Positions 25,265-40,000 are shown, counted from the first letter of the stretch. The stretch is 64,000 nucleotides of DNA from Schistosoma haematobium (GCF_000699445.3 NC_067198.1:33260536-33324535); one strand, 5' to 3'. Numbers and translations: made by a program. The notes: generated from the letters alone by a model not told the origin.

Positions 25265-25655
25265 ATTGAAATCACAAGCCGATCAAAGATAATCAACCAC
25301 TCAAAACCCGGAAGCATTAAATGGTCGTTTCATCTTATGGGACTTTTCAGCAGTACGTATCCAGGACGAAAAACCGTGTCAGGTGTGAGGAAGATACTCT
25401 TCGAAAGTAATGGAAGATGGTCGCACTCTACGTAGACTGACTGAATTTAGAACTGCACATCACTGTATCCCGACTCAGCGTTCGCGCACGAGATTGAACG
25501 TTCTGGTTCGATCCTCGATTGTCGAGTTGTGAATGTTCACGGCTGAGGAGTCTCATACTGAAACGTAAAGATCGTTCGGTTCTTCCACGTTCTCAATGGT
25601 TGTTTAACTTCGGTCAGTTAGTGACTACAATGAAATTCAACAATTTCTACAACCC
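25265..25655. repeat. Head-to-head SINE pair downstream of VPS16
   Basis: Bases 25265-25372 read on the minus strand as the hammerhead and 3' part of the SINE (gtactgctgaaaagtcccat..., mutated core). Bases 25374-25655 read on the plus strand as a longer copy with the 5' body, a tRNA-like head ('gattgaacgttctggttcg') and a hammerhead block ('ggctgaggagtctcatactg') whose GAAA flank is altered. The two units abut almost directly at 25373. The layout is the same as the pair at 54329-54864. Both hammerheads look inactive. Confidence 0.6.
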
Positions 25656-26099
25656 TATGTTGACAATAAAATCAATACTAAATGAATGGTGATGCATCAG
25701 TTTAGCAATGTGTCTCAATATTTTCTCCTAAGATAGTAATCATATGGTAATTTCAGAGATTCAAAATAATATAATCGGTTAATCATAACAACTCATTACG
25801 TAAGAATAGAAATTGAGTGCGAAATTAAACAATGTTCAATGTTATTTGTAAATTTAATGATACGTACTAAGTTAAATGTGTGCAAAGGGAATTAAGTAAT
25901 CAGATTATTAAAATAAATTACCTATGGATAAAATTAGTAATTGAACCCGAGGAATTTTGAGAAACAGATTGCTAACTGATCACTATTTTAATAGAATATA
26001 TTGTTAAATTGATTCATCACGGTTCACTTGGGACTGATTTCATTTTTAATTGTAAAAACTTGTATGGTAGTGAGGATTCATGACGAGAAATAATTTGTA

Positions 26100-26242
26100 A
26101 ATAAATATTTCTTCGTTTAACCTGTACTTTTACCAAGATTCGATCTCTCAATCTAAGTGTTTCGTCTAAGTAAGATTGTCACACGGTAACAGCACGAATT
26201 TATTTAGGAGCCGAATCATTACACGCCCGCCACGTACGGGCT
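26100..26242 (-). repeat. SINE-like repeat with 40-bp block also found at 27093
   Basis: Minus-strand 'gacaatcttacttagacgaa', then 'agattgagagatcgaatctt' resembles a tRNA-like B-box region. It is followed at 26203-26242 by a 40-base block that recurs at 27093-27132 with one mismatch. The block contains GCCCG...CGGGC, which can form a short hairpin. It lies just downstream of the TRMT2A stop codon. Confidence 0.5.
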
Positions 26243-26268
26243 CTTGAACAATCAAGTGACCGTAAATG

Positions 26269-26315
26269 TTTATTGTAAAGAAAAAGCAGAATAGTTTGTA
26301 ACAAAATAATTTATT
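26269..26315 (-). terminator. Two AATAAA polyadenylation signals for TRMT2A
   Basis: On the minus strand AATAAA occurs at 26315-26310, about 26 nt after the stop codon, and again at 26274-26269. Either would give a very short 3' UTR. The assignment is by position only. Confidence 0.55.
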
Positions 26316-26340
26316 TGAAATAAACTATATACAAAATTGT

Positions 26341-29300
26341 TTATGGAATTGATGGAATACGTTCAAGCAGTAAAATAACTTCAGTATGCAGAGTTTGTGG
26401 GAAAAGATCGACAGCCTCAGCCATAGTTGGAACAAATGGTATTCCTGTGAATTTCTTGGAACAAGGTCTAGCAAAACTGAAATCATGGAAAGAAGCATGA
26501 CATAGAATTTTAAAAAAGTATGATTACACAATAAGTAAAATTATTTTAATGTAAAAGCCTATAAATATCATTGCTTTCTGTACCTACATTCCAGAAGTAC
26601 AGATCCTTTCATATTTTACGCTTTTTGTCTTTTGTTTGAGGCCTAATAAATAGTCAATTTCTGGGGGACTAAACAGTTGAAAAGTCAGTACCTAGCGCTT
26701 CAGTATTATGTGAACCGATCTTAAACCAGCAATAAATACAAGTACTGATGTGGTTTATCTCTATCCGGTATTTAGATGATTCCATTTGTTTCTAGCTAGT
26801 TGAAACTTCTCAAGTGTTAAAATCGCTCTTTCAAACAAACATATAACAATGGATAGAGTAGATGCTTTTTTCAAATATAAAGTATTCCTAATGCACACAA
26901 ACATAAAACTTACTTTAAAAAATTTTCTACAGCATATTCAATATTACAGGAAATATAGATAATTCTTTGAATTTTTTTACAATTTCTCAACAGTTGAATA
27001 ACAGAATGATCTAAAATGAATAAGAAAATAATAAGAGTAACGATAAAGATAGAGTTACTGTTGAGGTTTAATAAGAATCCCTTGATAAGATCTTTAGGAA
27101 CCGAATCATTACACGCCCGCCACGTACGGGCTTTAGAAAATGGACGGATTGTGTCAAACTCTGTGTACCTACTATGTCATGGTTTTAGAAGTTTTCAGAG
27201 TTTAACAGCTATCAGTAGACACGAAAAATAAGCTTGATTTTGCTACAGAGACGGATCTTAAGCTTTTATTTATATTTTGTGCCTTTCATCTATTGTGTGG
27301 GTTCAAGTGTGGTAGTACGGAGTTATAAGTGGCTAGGAATTCCGTAACAAGGATTGAAGCAGCAAACTCGTCAGTTATCAACCACAGTAAGCTGATCTTT
27401 CAGTATAATTGTGGTGACAGTGTATAAGACAAATAGTGCGAAAGAAAACAATGGAATCGATTAGCCGTTGGCGATTTTCTGTTCGGTAGTCGTTGTGCGC
27501 AAAAGATATGTTAATATTCGGTGGAGATATAGTGCTACTAATGTTAATTTCTTGAGACACATGCTCAAGCACAGTTGGGATCACCATTTTATCAAAGAAA
27601 TCAACATAGAACACTGAATTTGATAGCTCAAACAATTTCGACGTATTTTATCCGGCGGGTATTATATCTTCTGACACTATAACCAGGTGCAAGGTGTGAT
27701 CAATTTTTCGAGCAGTCAGAACAAGTGACTGTTTGAATAGGCTTGTTCATTACATGCCATCATTGACAAAGCAAAAAATTATTAATAACTCGGAATTAAT
27801 TACTAAACTAAATAAGAAACCAACAACTTACGTAGACCAGCTCTTGGAGGATCAACTACAACTGACAAATCATAGCATTCTGATAAACTGTCTATAGTAT
27901 TTCGTAAGATATTCTCCGCTTTACCGGCAAAAAATTCAACATTCTGGATATCTGTTAGCAAGAAAATAAATGTGTAGAATTATTTTTGATAGAGGGACTG
28001 GATTGTAACATGAGATAGACAAAACAAACAGATTTAAATGTGAATTATGTTCAAAACTGATACACTTATGGAAATTTAAAAAATATTAATAACCATAACA
28101 TATTTTCAGTAAAGGGTTTTGTGGAGATTTTAGAAATTTCAATAGTTGAAATCATGAGTCGACTGAAGCTAGAACACCATGGAAAACTTGAAAGCACTGG
28201 ACGGCCGTTTCGTCCTAGGATGGGACTCCTCAGCAGTGCTCATCCACGATCTCCCCGCGAGATTCGAACCCAGGACCTATCAGTCAAGAATGAAAGATTT
28301 CTAGTTAATTTAAAACAATTTACAGGGCTTCAAATGTTAACTGAAAAGTGGGTAACGGGATTTTGAGACCCACGGAAAATATCAGTTTCAGTAAGATTAG
28401 AGATTTGATTTACTGTGTTTTTTATCGTACAGACAATACACGTTAAGAGATTAAATGAAGTTGTTTCATAGTTTGGATCATAGACTGAACCTAGATAATC
28501 AATCAAATCCAGAAAGCACTGGACAGCCGCAATTCTACTGGGATTAAACCCGAGACTTTCCGATCTCCCAGTGAGCACTTCAGCTTTAGACCACTGGTCC
28601 GACATCCAAATTAATTTGCAGTATTGTGCAGCGATCTTTCTCTGTCTTTAATGTACCACTGTCTTTCACTTCATAAGACTGAAAATAGTTCTACTAAACG
28701 TACAAGAACGCCTTCAAGATATGACGGAATACACGTTAATACGAATGAGATTCGTTTCTCAATCATCGATATTTAATTTAGAATCTTATTAAATAAGATA
28801 ATTACTTCACTATGAATGCGTTAGCTAAAGTCATCTTAACAAGAAATAACTCATCTTCAAGGCTCCTAAAAATATCGAAACAGATTTTATGGGTCAAACA
28901 TGATAATATATTGACAAAAGGGATAGTCAGTTTACTATCTATCTGCAAAACTATTCAAGAATCAGACACCTTTGTCATAACTCATAAAAATGTCAGTGGA
29001 CATAAAAGAAGGTAATCCGTGTCGGATGTAAGGCAGTTACCCATCGAAGACAATAAAAGATGGTAGTGCAGTATCGTGGATTGAGGTTAGATATTAGCAC
29101 TGTTAGGTACCAGATCAGTGGTCTAGAGGTTAAGCAGTCGAGCACGAAACTGAAGGTTTTGGGTTAGAATCGCGAATGTTGTATCATGGATGCGCACTTC
29201 TGAGGAGTCTCGTAATAGGACGAAACGGCACCCAGTGCTTCGGGTATTCGATGGTGGTCTAACATTGACTGATTCATGATATCAATCAAAACTCAACAAT

Positions 29301-30225
29301 CTCCACAATTCCATACTGATAGTTGTTTGAATATTTTCTTAATTCTTTCACAATAATTGTCTCTTATTAATCTACGTTTAGATGTTGAACTCGACTTAAA
29401 TCAAGGCCTCTCTCATACATAAAGGCTGTCCATCGTTTTGTTTTTAAGCAGTTGATAATATTGTTTCTAAATTGTAAGGAACTATAAAGAGAATCTATGA
29501 AATAAATAGATAAGTGCATGAATTACATTGCTATGTGTGGTATTGTCATTTTACTGAAATTTTTTGCACCAAATGTGAAATTTAACGAAGCTGTTCGAAA
29601 GATAAGTGTGATGAATAATCTACATTGTTATCCATATTAATACATTTTTTTCTGAAAGTTTTTATTCAATTAATTGTGTGACAAAGTAATATAACTATCC
29701 ACACAGGAGAGATTCATGCCTAATCTAATTGAATTAAAACGACAGATTATTTGTTCGGCAGAAATATTTCCAGGACATTTGTCAGTCGGCCAATAAATAA
29801 TCAGTGTATTGACTGTTATAGATAGGCTAAGGATTTATTTTCTTTGACCAACTCAAAGAAAAACTCGTAACCATTTTGAAAGTAACAAAATTGATACACA
29901 AGTTCAAGTGGATTTGTTGAGTTCTTGAATAGTGAACGGATCTTAGTTAGATCACAATCGAAAAATTAGAAGTACGGGACTCCCTGGGAGTGTGTACTTA
30001 TGACCCCTCCAACTGGGAACGAAATACATTGAGTCTCATGCGTGAACGCTTAATCTCTGGACCACTGAGCTGGTATCGAATGATACACATGTTTGACATC
30101 AGTCAGTTTACAGAATTGAGCAACCCACATCGATTGCTTGGGTTTGGTAATTGTCTCACATTCGACATGGTCGTGACCAGTGGATTTCAACCATATAGGT
30201 TGTGAGACAGTTATCCATCACAAAA

Positions 30226-30266
<41 letters not shown>

Positions 30267-33200
30267 TTTAAAAAATCTAATCATACATTTAAAAAACAGT
30301 ACCATTCAATTCTGCGTTTGATTTAGCATCTTCAATTGCACTGTTACACATATCAATACCAATTACACGATCGAAATGCTGAAAATATTATGAAAAAATG
30401 AGTGGTAAATTATTGAGTAAGTCGCTAATAAATGCGCTCAAGAAATATGTGTCGTATTACAGTGTTAGGGAAGCGTGATGAAGTAATTTTATTGAAACAA
30501 AATGATATCATTTTAATCTTTAAGTTTCGTTCTAAATTATTGATTCTTCAATCACAACTGCTAATTCGGAATTACATTTCTATTGTTTAGCTTTATGATG
30601 CAATAGGTTTTTATGTTTCCCGTCTTGTATTTCATGCCCTGTTAATTTCATTTCCTATTTTGCTGATGGAGGATATGGAAATCTCAACTGATATTTATTA
30701 ACTGTGAGTAATTATCTCAATAAATATTGATATATTCGTGCACTATGCTAATAATTTGCGACATTGACATCAATACCGTGAACAAAACTACTTTTCTCCA
30801 CTTGCTTTCTATATCCTATGAACCAGAATAAAAACAATTTTTACAGATGAAGTTTTTTGATGTGCGGATTCAGACTGCACATCTCCAACATACAATCAAA
30901 CTGTGAATATGGTTACAAGTATCACTTATTTAGAACAGTAAAAAAATAGTTAAATGCCTATCGCAAATTTGCATAACATGGAACTACTTGCCTATTTAAT
31001 TATTTCACTACAAATTCGGTTAAGATTATAAACTGAATGAACAACACAATACAACTGCATTTCATATAGACACAAAAACAGTACAACAGAAATAATAAAA
31101 CTTGAATTCACCTTTGAAAGACATAAAGCTATTGTTCCAGTACCACAACATACATCAAGCAGTATTCGTTTCTTCTCATTAAGATTTTCATTAGTACATG
31201 TAATCTGATTTTTTGAAGGTAAATTACATAGACATGATATTCTTTCAAATAACAATTCAGCAGCAAGTGTATTTACTGAAATGTACGGAGAACGGAAGAA
31301 GAAAAAGTAATTCTTTAAGCAACTATGCAAGCATAAAATACAAAAAATATACATATATTTGTAATAACTTTTTTCGGAAGATTCTCGTCGCCAATCATTA
31401 TGACTTTTGCCCCTGTCAATTATCACATGACAAAATCGCCAATCCGAATACCGACTTATATGACCTTGTTCTTGTGCTAATCCAACGACAGGTCAAACAG
31501 CACTAGCAACCTTGAGTCGACTCTGAATTCTTATTGGTCTTTCCAACCCAGCCCTACCTGTTGAGTTCAGAATGGAACCTCGACTTCCACTGTATGAATT
31601 ATATATTTCAGACATACTTGGTTTACATACAAGCAGACCAGACCACATCACACCATAGAATAAAAATTATTATTATACAAGATTAAGCCAGGAGCAGTTG
31701 TGAGTACAGGAAACTGTGGCTAATAAATCGGGAATAAGTTATGAATGGTAAATCGTATAATAGTAATCAATAGGTCAAATGGAAGCTTATAATAAAAGGA
31801 ATATGGATATGCAGACAATATAGCTACTTGACAGTTATCCAAAAGTAATCTATGCAATAATAGTCCATGAATAATTCTTAGCAGTTATCATTCACGTATT
31901 CTTCGTTCGGGTATAATAACATTACTCATAAAGATAAGTAAATTGATAGATTAATTATTATCGACGTAAGACTTATTGATATGTGAACACTACATACAAA
32001 GAAATAGTGATTGACCAATAATCTATTTTATACCTCTTGATTGGCATTGTTGTGAAACGACTACTAATTTAAGGACTCTTTGATATATTACACATAAGAT
32101 TTATCATTATTTTTAAAGAAAAGAAAACAAATCAAACACAGATCTATCATCTAACAATTGATTAATACATGATTCGGTTTAAATAAAATCTATGCGATAC
32201 GGAATAATGTGTCCATTAACAAAAAAGAGATATTCTGTATAATGAGCTAGCAGTGTTGAAAAATTGTGGTGTTTAATCAATTGCTACTCGAAAGTTTTCG
32301 AAAGTACACAAAAATATAAATTCAGATGTATTTGTTTATTTGAACACATAAATATTGGTACAAGGAGGTAAGAAACAGATATGTGCCACATAAATCATTC
32401 GATTTGTGTGAGGGTTGGGATACTGACCGGGTGCCCAAACCGAAGCAGGTGGTTTCCTTAGGATGCCACACCCGGAGCCTTCGAATTAATAGTCTGATCC
32501 ACAAGGCAGTGGAGCGTCGTAAGGAGATGCAGTCCCATGGTAGCCGGTGACCAAAGATTGGTTCATACGCCATCTGCTCCTTCAGGGTACTGGAGCCCAT
32601 GTGCACTATTGGTTTGGAATCAGGGTTTTCCAACTTCCCTAGGTGGACTCTCCATGTCCACCAACCCAGTTAAAGCGCCGGACATTCGCTTTTCGTCCTC
32701 TCAATTTCGTAAACAACACACCCGCCACGAGAAGGCAGTGAGTAAGACTTTTCTGGCAGAGGCTAAATACGCGTGGCCATGTGAGAGCATTTCGAGAGTG
32801 AGAGAGGACTCTCCCCACTCTCGGCCATACCAGGGCATTCATAATAATAGGTTTGTTATTTGTCAAGCACAGGTTTATTGTTAGCTAGCTAATCCTGTTA
32901 CCGAGTATGTTTTTATGTAGTCAACATTGAACCATATATTTTCTGGTAATTTGTAGCGATACTACTCAAACCAAATGACGTCAGATCCAAACTTGTGACC
33001 TTAAATATTGTTAACAGTTGAGTACTTTAACCACTAAGCCGATGTAAACCATTCAATGAGTCGTTTGAAATTATGTAGACAAATATTATGGGTTGAACAT
33101 TGTTAGGTTTTTAATCAATATGTTTAGAAAAGCATCAAGATTTTCCTGAGGAATGCAAGTTCTTCGTCAATGCATCTAGTAATACACATCAGGTATCAAG

Positions 33201-34822
33201 ATTTTGTTTACTGCACAGTTATAATGTCAAGATTATATAACAACCAAGCTTATTATGTATTAAATGAGTTCTTGTATCATTATCTCAATATATTGTGATA
33301 TAAGTATATTAAAAAATAATTTCCCATAACATATGTATGTAAATAACAACATACCTTGGAAGAATGCAGAAATGGATATATGAAAGTTTAATCCACAACA
33401 TTGTTCAATAATATACTGAAAGATGAAAACACTTAGTAAGATTTCAATACAGAAACTTATGTTTTCGATGGATGAATAGAGTTTACATTTGGTGACCTAG
33501 TGGCCAATTTAATTCCGAATGACTATTCATCTCAATAAGTGCAAACTGCGAGTGAACTGATGCAAATAGAGTAGAAAATAATTTTACATTTTAGGGAATC
33601 ATGGACGGCCAGATCCGTTTGTACAGTTCCATGAGATTTATAAACTTACAAAATGTATCAAATGATTTTTAATCTAAACACTACTGCGCTAGTCAAGAAT
33701 ATAGAAAATTTAGCGGATTAAAAAAGTTTGACTTTTTATGACAGATATTCCACTATCAAGATGAATATTGTGGAGAGTTTATTAAAATATGACTAAAATT
33801 ATAGTCACTCTATGAATTATCAAACAATGCCAAGAGATGAAATCTAACTTACTTTTTAAAAAAAATCATAAAATCACTGAAGAATTCAAACAGAAGAACT
33901 TTGAAACGGAGTTTCGTGCTAGTTGAGGCTCATCAGTATGGGTCTAGTATTTCTTACTATGATCTAGTCGACTAAATTCGATCAGCAGTAAGGACTAAAA
34001 AAATACGAAATTGGTCACTAATCTATGATTACACAGTGTATTTATGTGACCGGTAACCTCAAACTAGTGATGGTGTAATGAATAATATGAAATAAAAATC
34101 TGACTTACAGGTTTACCAAAAACTTGACGAAGATCTTCACCAGATTGTTTTATACCTGACCTAAAATAGAGTAAGTTCAATCAATTGAAACGTATTATCA
34201 CTATGTAAACATTCAATTTTATTATTAAAATAATAAGTATTTATGATTATTGGGTAGGAAAGATAAGAGATTAAATTAATTCTCAGTCAAAATTGTTTAA
34301 TTTTATGTGTTCTTCTTAATATTTGATTAAAACATTGAAAAATGTGTAATGAGTTAACTTACTGATCGGCATATCGTAAACAAATGTGACTGTAAAAACG
34401 AATACTAAAATGCCTACCTACCTTGAAGAGACAGATAGATATAGGCTAGTTAAACCGGAATCCGAGCCTGGACCGGTTTGGAACCATGTTCGTAACTCGT
34501 TCAACAAATTATTTATATCCTCCTAAAGTAAAAAAAAACTTTTTAGGAATATATGGAGACTATATTTACAGAAAATCATGGTAATAAATAGACGGAAAGT
34601 GATTTTTTTGTGCCTGAAATTATTATCAAAGCTAGTGTGCTTCTGGACGTAAGTTACAAGAAATATTACTATCTTACAATTAATACTGACATAGTTATAT
34701 TTTAAAACCAAGTCTTGAACGATTCAGTTAATCATATTGATGATGACGACAACAAGATACAACGAGTTACATTTACAGAATCATAAATCGGCAAACACTA
34801 ATGAAATATAAACAAGCAAGTG

Positions 34823-34863
<41 letters not shown>

Positions 34864-37052
34864 TGTTTACTTAAGACAAGTTTTCGAATGATATTGATTT
34901 TCGTGATTTCTTCAAGGTTTTTAGGGTTATTAAAACCGGTTTCTCTACATAAACAGTCACATATCATCTTCGGGGTACCAGAACTATTTACTTGCACACC
35001 AAAGTTTGGTCGTATACATTCAACTGGTATATTTTATGTAATCGATCGACGTATCGACAAGTCATCTTAGGATAAAAACAACTCATTAAAATATTTAGTT
35101 GTGGATATTTAACATGAAACCTAGGGATCCACAATCTACTGATGGCTACCTTCAACAACCTAGCATCGAAACAGAAAATACGATGTTAATTCATCTAGAC
35201 TAATGGTCAAATTGCAACATGATTAAGAGAATTCAATGAGCCCTAAAGAGCTAGACAAATATGATGAATCATTTCTAAGTGATCAGTAAATTGTGCATTG
35301 TTATCAGTAAGGGGTTGTGGAGATTGTTGAATTTCACTGAAGTCACGAATCAGTCAGTCAGTCAGTAACAACGTAGAACTTCGTACGTACGTACATCAGT
35401 TCGAGTTGCCACACCACATTAGCATAGAGATGCAGTAGTCGATTCAAATCCCGTAGTAGTAAAGGTAATAAGAGTATAAGCAGTAATCGGGAAGATTAGT
35501 GGAGATGTTATTTAAAGAGTATAATCCAGTGAAATAAATTTGGGAAGAGGAAAAAAAAGGGACATAAAGAATTCAGAAGATTAGAATTTGGAAGAACACA
35601 AAGAGTGGATGCACCTGCGCCATTGCAAACGATTTTGAGCCATGTCATTCAGGGTCTCTAACCATCGGTTGCTATCATCTCGCGGTCCCCAACCAGGTAG
35701 TCTACACCTACCAACATGAATCAGACCACTTGTCAGTGACTTCATGAACTTGTGCCATGTTTTGGTCTGGCCGCCCCTAGCTTTCTTCCAAGTCACGAAT
35801 CGACCAGTGTTAGACCACCATTGAGGACATGAAGCAATAGATGAATGTTTTGTTCCAGTATAGAACTCTTCAGTAGTGAACATCCACGATTCTTTACGCG
35901 GTATTCGAACCTAGAACCTTCGGTTTCGCATGCGGACGCCTAAACTCAGGATCACTAAGTCCACATCCGACGGTGTTGATGTCGAACTTCGATCAATCTA
36001 CGATATTGAGCGACCATCTTCAATTGTCTTCAGTGGATAACTGCCTAATACTCGAGACAGATTAGCTCCACTAAACATTATTAACTGTCAAGTATTGTCA
36101 ATGTTAAAACATAAACACTAGAAAATTCAATATGTATGATGCTTCATGAATTTGGTACCTTAATTATTTTTTTACAATAGGAGTAAAAGGTAACGAGATA
36201 GATTGATGAGTTCAAGTATAAAAAAATGAGAAAGCAATCAATAGGTGATCTAGTACCATTTAAACTATATTACCTCAGTAAAGCCATGTGTATTAGTGTA
36301 TAAAACAACTAATGTATCTCCAGACCTTGATTCACGAATGAGTACATGGCGCCAGTTTCCATTATATGTGATAGGATCAAAAGCATTAAGCGAAGGTAAT
36401 TTTTTAAATTCTCTTTTAGAACAGGCAGTTATGAACTTTTGTAAAGCATCTATGACTTTAGTAGAGTTTCTCGGCATAAAGTTCCAACTTTTAAACGAAC
36501 CAACGGCAACTGAACCTCCTTTGTACTTGGAGTAGCGAAAACCAATAACTGGGCCTTAAAGAATAAAATGAACGTGTGTGTAAATGCTAACACTGACAGT
36601 TCATAACTTCAATCTATTTATTTGTAAGGGTTTGTTTTTTGTTGATCCCAAGGGTTTTAATTGATGTCTCTTTTGGTATAGGTTAATTCTGGACAGATTG
36701 CTACAATATTATCGTTTTATTACAAGTTCTAGCATTGTTTGATAGTGGCTAGAAGTGGAATTCGGAGTGTCTGTATCAACCTATTGGGGACTTATCAATT
36801 GGATATCCCTGGATTCCAGTGTTGATATTTACATCAAGACTAGGATCCGATATCTTTTGCTCCAAAGGTTAATGAGTTCAAGACTAGTCGATTTCAACAC
36901 TTAATATCAACAATAGAAAAGATGAACCCTTAAAAATCAATTTTAAAATCGTTGAATAAGTTAGTGTCTGTCTGAACTTATAAGCTTAATGAATGATGGG
37001 TTGATGTTTGAAGTGATAGCGTAGTTACGAGTATTAAAGGAAAGTTGACTTT

Positions 37053-37097
<45 letters not shown>

Positions 37098-40000
37098 CTT
37101 TAATTGAGCAAGTTATAACATAAAGCCTGCATCATTCAATTAAGAAGAAACGCTATCAAAATCCTCACTACCTCATATAGTAAACCGTTTTTCATGGATG
37201 GTAACGGTTGCTGAGAAAAAATAAACAGGATGGTGAAGGTCGACTAACATGATAGTGAAGTATAATTAGAAAGGGTAGACTATCATGTTTATCCATCAGC
37301 GACCATGAGTCCATCAAAGTTATCACAATAATAATATTAGTAAAAAGTAATCAGTGAAGTTCAATAAGTATTGATGGTGGAAAGACATAATTGGATCCTC
37401 ATTCAGTGAGTGATGAGAGAAAAAGCACACAGAAATTACTATATGATCAACGATGAATGTCAATACAGAAGTATTCCCATATACTAGAAATATCATTTAA
37501 GAGGCTTCTACATAGCTCACTATTACTCTACGCTACGGACGGGTGAAAAGATCAGAGAGGTGGGAATTTTATTACATAGTGCAAAGGTATGACAGAAAAT
37601 TACATAAGATTGACACATGTTAGTCTATCAAGACTCCTGGATTTGGGTCCTAGAAATGATACAACTCAGTGGGTCAGAACAGAGGCTTGTGGGAATCCCA
37701 GCAATTCTCTCTGTAAAATTAAGAGGAACTCCTTTAACTGGAAGAAGCCTTTCATGGCTGCAATTTTAACAGAACTGTATCTCATACAACAAATTATTTA
37801 CTTGTTTACTTTGCGATTATACTCCCTTTAACCTTCTTTTACTTATTAAACTACTATCTCTGTATTTGCGTAGCGCATAATTTTTTAAGTGACCAGTTAT
37901 TCAAAAATTTATGTATATTAGATAAAAATATTTTCATAACGAAAAGAATTTACTTGGAATGAAAATAAACATTTAACTAACCTGATCCATCCACATCGTA
38001 GCCAATAGTTAGTTCAGATTTATTTCGATATTCAGTTTGAATAGGCTAGTGTAATAAGGTTTGTGCAATAATAAAAACCAAATTTTACCATATGAGAAGT
38101 ATTTTTTTTAAGGAAAAATATTATAACATCACTTGTACTATTTAAATATTTGGTGGATATATACGAAGGAACTGATCAAAAATGAGTAAACTGGACTGTT
38201 TATTTCACAATGTTCTGTTCAATTAAGAAATGGTAGATTGTAAGTTTTAGTAAATACTAGGGTGATAAGTCTTGTTAATTTGAACGCTATATTCGTTTCT
38301 TAAGCTATTTTGTAACCCCAAGATAGAACTATGCAGCGACCTGAACAACGAGAGAGAAGACGCAAAGTTTGCGAGAAGTACTTTACCCCAAGGTTCATTT
38401 TTGTACAGAAAAACACGGGTATTTACAGATGTTAACATTTGTTAAATCAACATCATATTTTGGCCAATCAGCTAAAAGACATATTATGTTACTGACCAAT
38501 AGTAGCACTCAACATTCACATTCTAGAAAGCTCCATCATGCTCTGATTGACTAGGACTCTTCGGCTACCTTAGGGCCTCTGGAGGCTCCGTCGCAGTTCT
38601 CGGAAAGCCGACTCAACATAGAGAAATAATATTTCTTAATGATTAAATTAAATCTATTGCCAATAAATTATGTGAAACGTTTGTCTGTTTTTTTTTAAAA
38701 AAAGATGGATTATGTTAGGTAGTAGAATCTAAGACGCGTATTTGATTCCAATTAGGATTGATTAACTGGATGTTCCTGAATTTCAGTGTTGTTATTTGGA
38801 TTTAAGCTCCAATTTAGGATGTCTTGCTTCAAACGCTAATGCATTATTCATAAAGTTTCTGAGTCATTAACTTACACAACAGGTTTAATGTTTATATCAT
38901 TATTGGTATCATAGTACAACTAATCTGTTTCACAAATCCTCTTTAATCAACTTATACTGTATGACAAAAAATTATGACACAGATGACAAATAAGTAGCCC
39001 ATATATTTATTTTTAAAAAGGTAAAATGAAATATATTCCCGACTTTTAAAGATTATTAAAGGTTAAAATCATAAATTATTGACAAACACTTATTAATCTC
39101 CCTAGGAAGTTAGAATACAATAAATAGGTTTAATCAAAATACTGACAAAGAATTAACAGAAGAGAAACACATAACTTACAGATGGAATTATGGGAGCAAG
39201 CTTACATATAGTTGTTTGACCTTTTGAATCGGATTCTTCTCTAATAACAAATAATATCAAGAAAATAGATAAAGTAAAGATAACTACCCTTGATATTATT
39301 ATGATATGGACAAAGATTAAACAATGAATTGAAAGAAAATTTGATTTTTGCTTACTCTATCATCATCAGACATACACATACATCTTTAGTCATGAATAAA
39401 ATGATGAACATTTGACTGAAATATTTATTAGCTTCACAAGAAAAACTGATACAGATGTACGACTAACATGTTTATAGTGATCCAGATGAATTTATTGTTA
39501 AGCTTTAAGATTAATCTTGAATTTAAATATCACTTTATCGTTGTCATTAATTCCATTTCATTTTTATAACCATTGATGATGGTATCCAACTCTTTAATTT
39601 GTCTTATCACGTCAATTTTTATCCAATATGCAATTTCAGTCCACAGCGACTATTATTATATTTGATAGGATATATGTGATTGGTTATTATGAGAACAATG
39701 GTGCATAGTGAAGTGAAATAGTTACGTGACAGAGTCATTTAAATTAGATGATAAAACGTTGTTTTGGAATAATTCGATTACCAGTACCATTTCATACGGT
39801 AGAGATAGTCAGCGAGCAGCGTTAAAACAAGGTGAAACGGCTTTTAGAAAAGATATGGATAGAGAAGTCGGAACTTGTGTCCAGTTTTGAAGGTTCAACT
39901 TACTAAATAAAAACATCAATCGACAGAGTTCTATAGTTAGTAAGCTGACGACTGATGGTGTACATATACGCATACATATCATTAATAAACATTTGAACTT

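Noticed and set aside
26203..27132. LTR pair flanking a short element
   Set aside because: The 40-base blocks are too short for LTRs and enclose genuine TRMT2A exons.
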